From Zasmidium citrigriseum (Eukaryota; Ascomycota; Dothideomycetes; Mycosphaerellales; Mycosphaerellaceae): a DNA stretch of 23,920 nt. The position numbers were made by a program, and so were the translations under genes. Positions 20,617 to 23,920 of the stretch are shown in pieces (the first letter of the stretch is position 1; each line of letters starts with the position of its first letter). The notes below the pieces were generated by a model that searched no databases, was not told the origin of the DNA, and saw nothing but the letters and a program-made list of their open reading frames with translations. The stretch is taken from the NCBI GenBank assembly GCA_002786025.1, contig NHNW01000115.1, positions 1-23,920 on the forward strand, in the 5' to 3' direction.

Positions 20617-23600
20617 GGGTTCCGCTCCCTACGCCGGTTCCCTATTTATTAGTAGGAGTATTTACGATTCTCCCGGTCTATTAGGATAATTACGAGGACC
20701 CCGATCTCGCTAAGATTTATAGGTTTAATAATCTAAAGGGCTCGCGCCCCGAGATCCGCGAAGATCTTAAAGATTTATAGTTCGTACCCCGCCGGGGTGC
20801 GAACTCGGGGATCCCTAATTGCTCCTAGAATTACACTCCCTAAGACGTTCTATTACGCCTTACCGTATTCGCGGTCCAAAATAAGGGTAGGGGGGTTGAA
20901 AATTTTTAACACTATAACGTCGTCGCTACCGATTCTAAGATTTCGCCCTCCTAAGCTAAATTTCTTTATATCGAAGATTAGGGCGATAGCGACGATAATG
21001 ATTCGATTCTCCTCGCTGCATCTATTAATAAGGCTGCCCGCAGGTAGAGAAGAAAGGCTTACCGTAACCGCTAGGGCGCCCCTTTTAGTATATCGGCTAA
21101 TATGTATACTATATATAAACGTAAGGCTAACAAAGTTCGCCCTATCGATAAGGACGGATCTAAAACAGATAGTTCTCGCCCCGGTAGCTCCTTAATATAG
21201 AGAGATAATTGCCTCGCGTACGAAGCTATACTTCCTCCCGGGACTAGGAAGTTTAATAGGAAGTACCTAATTAAGAAGTTTTCTAATATTCCCCGGGGGA
21301 GCCGACTAACTTAGGAGCGACTAGATACTATTAAGATCGGGATTAATATACTACTACTAGAGTTAGAACTAATTTATAAGATACTCTTTAATCGGGAAGC
21401 TATACTAGCTTATAGCTTTAAGTATCTAGGTCGGATCCGGGAAGAAGTAATCGGTCCCTAGTATATCCGAACGGTTCTATATACGCCTTAGTAATATCCT
21501 CCGTACCGGCTTAACCTATTACTTCGCCCTATCGTCGAGGAGATACTCCGTAATCGAATACGCGCTAAGACGATTGAAACTAGCTATACTAGCTATCGTA
21601 ACCCGTATTTCTTAGTAGCTAAGAAGGAGACGAAGAAGTATCGATTAATTAATGCTACGATTTTGATTAACAAAGTTACTATACGAGATACGAACTTACC
21701 GCTAGATATGGACAGCTTCTCGGAAGACTTCGCGGAGTATGTTATTACTAGCCTAATCGATATGTTCTCCGGATACGACAATATTACTCTATACGAATCC
21801 TGCCGAGACATTACTTCTTTCGACACACTACTAGGCCTGTTTAGACAGACGACTCTACCTTAAGGGGCCACTAATTTAGTAGCGTAGTTTGTCCAGGCGA
21901 TTACTTAAGTACTAATAGAATATATTTCTTATCGGGCCCGGCTATTCCTAGATAATATTAGTATTAAAGGACCGAAGTCGTACTATAACTACGAAGAGGT
22001 AGAGCCTAGCCTTCGGAGATTCATCGTAGAATATATTTAGAGCATTAATACTATACTAGCTAATCTTAAGCGCTCCGGAGCCACGATTGCTAGGAAGAAG
22101 CTCTAGCTTCTTTATAAGAAGATTAAGATTATCGGCTATGTTACTAATAAAGATAGCTAATATCCGGACGCTAGGAGAGTTCGCAAGATCCTCGAATAGC
22201 TAACACCTACTTACTAAAAGGATATTCGTGTCTAGATAGGACTAGTTATTTACTTCCGGATATAGATACCTAAGTTAGCTACCTACGGAAAGCCGCTCTT
22301 CACCTTACTACGGAAGGATTCGGAGTTCGTATAGGGTAAGGACTAACAGTTTGCGAAGGACTCTATTACTAAGTTACTTGTCGAAGCCCCGGCTTTGAAA
22401 TCTATCGACTACTCGGAGGATACTAGGGATATTATCCTTACTATCGACGCTTCTAGCGATAGTTAGGGCGCGGTTCTAATATAGTGCGAGTCCGACAAGC
22501 CTAAACTCCGACATCTAGTACGGTACGAATCCGGACTGTTTAGCGATCCCGAGAAAAAGTACGATTCCGGAAAGCGCGAATACTTAGGAGTATTAAAGTC
22601 CCTCCGGAAGCTAAAACTATAGCTGTTTGGAATATTCTTTATCCTTAAAGTTAATGCTAACATACTAATATATTAACTAAATAAGGCTGTATCCGACTTT
22701 CCTAATACGGCTATAATAAGATAGCTCGTATAGATCCGGCTCTTTACCTTCGAAGTTAGATATATTCCGGGAAGCAAATACTCTACGCCTAATAGCCTTT
22801 CCCGGAAGCCGGTAACTAAAGAGGATATCGAAGAGCTAGCCGAGGAGGAAGATTTAGAAGAAATAATCGACGATGCCTTCTATCTTAGCTATCCTATACA
22901 AGTTACTACTCGCCTATAGGAAGAACCTAGTATATTAGACTACCCTAAATAGTATTCGGAGACTTCCTAGTAACTAGCCTAGATTACTACTAAACGCCGG
23001 CGCCTACGCGGCATAGATAAGTAGCGGTATAAAGTATTAGCGCTAAAATCTCGAAAGTTTGTAGTCTAGGGAGGTATTCTCTTTTATTAACCTTACAAAT
23101 TCTCGCTACTATAGAGAGTAATAGACGAACCCCATAAGTAGGAAGAGATTCTTCGTTAGTTCTATAAGGAAGACGGCTATAGGAGTACCGACATTATATT
23201 CGATATAATTAGTCGAAGGTACTAGTAGGAGGGACTATACCCGGCCTGTTCGAAACACTTTAAAACCTACGGAGAGTGCAACTTTAGAAATAGTTACCCT
23301 CGCTATACTAAACTTCGGCCTACCTATTAAGCCTTTATTAGAGAGAGATAGGTCGCTAATCCTATTTACATTAATAGCGGCGGCTTATTACTCGTAGCAA
23401 GGGAGGTACTTAGCGGCTAGCCGGAGATTAAACTAGTTAATCGCCCTTCAAAGAAGATTACGGCTCGTATAATCGTAGACTAGCTGTATTCGGATATCTT
23501 CTATAGATACGGAGCCGCGTTAGAGATCGTTTTAGACAATACCCGAGAACACGCTAGGGAAGTTACCCTACTTCTTACTAGTATAGGCGTTAAACGTATC

Positions 23601-23920
23601 CGGATCTCGCTATACAATCCCTACGCTAATACTCTAGTTAAAGTCGGCTACCGTCCGGTTCTCGCCGCCCTATCTAAGCTAACAGCTAGGACTATAAAGG
23701 GGTAGCGGCAATAGGTTCCATTAGTAACTTAGGCCGAGAGGACGACGACTAACTCCCGTACTAGATTAACGCCAGCCGCTATAATGTTTAGGCACGAGGC
23801 TGTACTTCCTATCGAAGTAGAGTACCCTACTAAGAGTACTCGGGACTAGGGAAAAGTTCGAGACCGAGCTACGTTATTATAGTATAGAGCCGAACAACTT
23901 TAGCGCCTTAAAGGAACGAT
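20604..23920 (+). pseudogene. pol: Pol pseudogene: reverse transcriptase, RNase H, integrase (3' truncated)
   Basis: One frame, shifted by -1 from Gag-protease, runs from about 20604 to the window edge. Reverse transcriptase: NPYFLVAKKETKKYRLINAT (21605-21664), motif A SLIDMFSGYD with Asp at 21759, RQTTLP*GATN at about 21846, and motif C FLDN with Asn at 21954 where FLDD is expected. RNase H: ILTIDASSDS with Asp at 22446 and KREYLGVLKS with Glu at 22578, but VNAN has Asn at 22653 and NSLSRK has Asn at 22791, where Asp is usual. Integrase: zinc region with His at 23133, Tyr in place of the second His at 23178, Tyr in place of Cys at 23268 and Cys at 23277. In its core, Asn sits at 23373 where the first catalytic Asp is likely, VLDN keeps Asp at 23535, and Lys replaces the catalytic Glu at 23640. 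Open stretches of 67-133 codons on either strand here are fragments or shadows of this frame. The 3' end and 3' LTR are outside the window. Confidence 0.88.

Larger units (their letters stand above)
15816..23920 (+). mobile_element. Ty3/Gypsy LTR retrotransposon, RIP-damaged, 3' end outside window
   Basis: The order is LTR, leader, Gag, protease, reverse transcriptase, RNase H, integrase, which is the Ty3/Gypsy (Metaviridae) order, since integrase follows RNase H. CA and TG are scarce but clearly present here, unlike in 1-15807, so mutation is lighter. The element begins where the transposase frame on the other strand breaks, consistent with insertion into that older element. The 3' LTR and the 3' target-site duplication are beyond the window, so the borders cannot be proved. 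It is non-autonomous because of many stops and lost catalytic residues. Confidence 0.9.

Noticed and set aside
20797..21195. Plus-strand open stretch of 132 codons
   Set aside because: It is in the continuation of the Gag-protease frame past the switch. The other plus frame here reads convincing Pol sequence that joins the reverse transcriptase without a break, so this is a shadow.
21593..21826. Minus-strand open stretch of 77 codons
   Set aside because: It lies opposite the reverse transcriptase core, including motif A, and shows no features of its own.
21663..21863. Plus-strand open stretch of 66 codons as a separate gene
   Set aside because: It is only the part of the reverse transcriptase frame that by chance has no RIP stop.
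22463..22663. Minus-strand open stretch of 66 codons
   Set aside because: It lies opposite the RNase H frame and is a shadow of it.
1..23920. CRISPR array or bacterial operon
   Set aside because: There are no regularly spaced identical short repeats, no ribosome-binding sites and no intact genes; the Ty3/Gypsy and pogo-type elements and RIP indicate a fungus.

Overview
The window looks like heterochromatic, repeat-rich DNA from a filamentous (probably ascomycete) fungus that practises repeat-induced point mutation (RIP). Bases 1 to about 15,807 have almost no CA or TG dinucleotide on either strand (I count roughly fifteen), while TA is greatly over-represented and CG, CC and CT remain common. 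That is the footprint of CpA-to-TpA mutation run almost to completion. One consequence is that this tract has no ATG on either strand. It also shows no TGA stop, and Met, Trp, Cys, His and Gln codons are virtually gone. Genes can therefore be recognised only by reading through TAA and TAG stops that stand at former Gln or Trp codons. No intact protein gene is present anywhere in the window.

Layout. (1) 1-4,262 and about 7,255-11,535 are two diverged direct copies of one segment, offset by 7.20-7.28 kb. Each carries, on the minus strand, a dead SNF2-like helicase gene. Copy A (2,294 down to the left edge) is cut by the window. Copy B (9,575 down to about 5,340) is essentially complete and stays in one reading frame from its former start through Walker A, the DE box and the C-terminal helicase motif. 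Each copy has the same 238-bp palindromic element about 1.7 kb upstream. (2) 4,243-5,340 lies between the units and may hold a dead plus-strand gene. (3) About 12,510-14,515 holds a dead plus-strand gene that I cannot name. (4) 15,057-15,807 is the C-terminal part of a pogo/Fot1-type DDE transposase on the minus strand. (5) From about 15,816 to the right edge is a Ty3/Gypsy LTR retrotransposon in plus orientation: candidate 5' LTR, leader, Gag with a zinc knuckle, aspartic protease, reverse transcriptase, RNase H and integrase. It appears to interrupt the transposase. The retrotransposon is mutated by the same process but less heavily, so it looks like a younger insertion into an older, already mutated tract.

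The genes do not form a pathway. They are layers of dead mobile or amplified DNA. The two helicase copies point to a segmental or tandem duplication that RIP then attacked. In the retrotransposon, RIP changed catalytic Asp and Glu codons of reverse transcriptase, RNase H and integrase, and the metal ligands of its zinc motifs. All functional names rest on motifs read by eye; no database search was possible.
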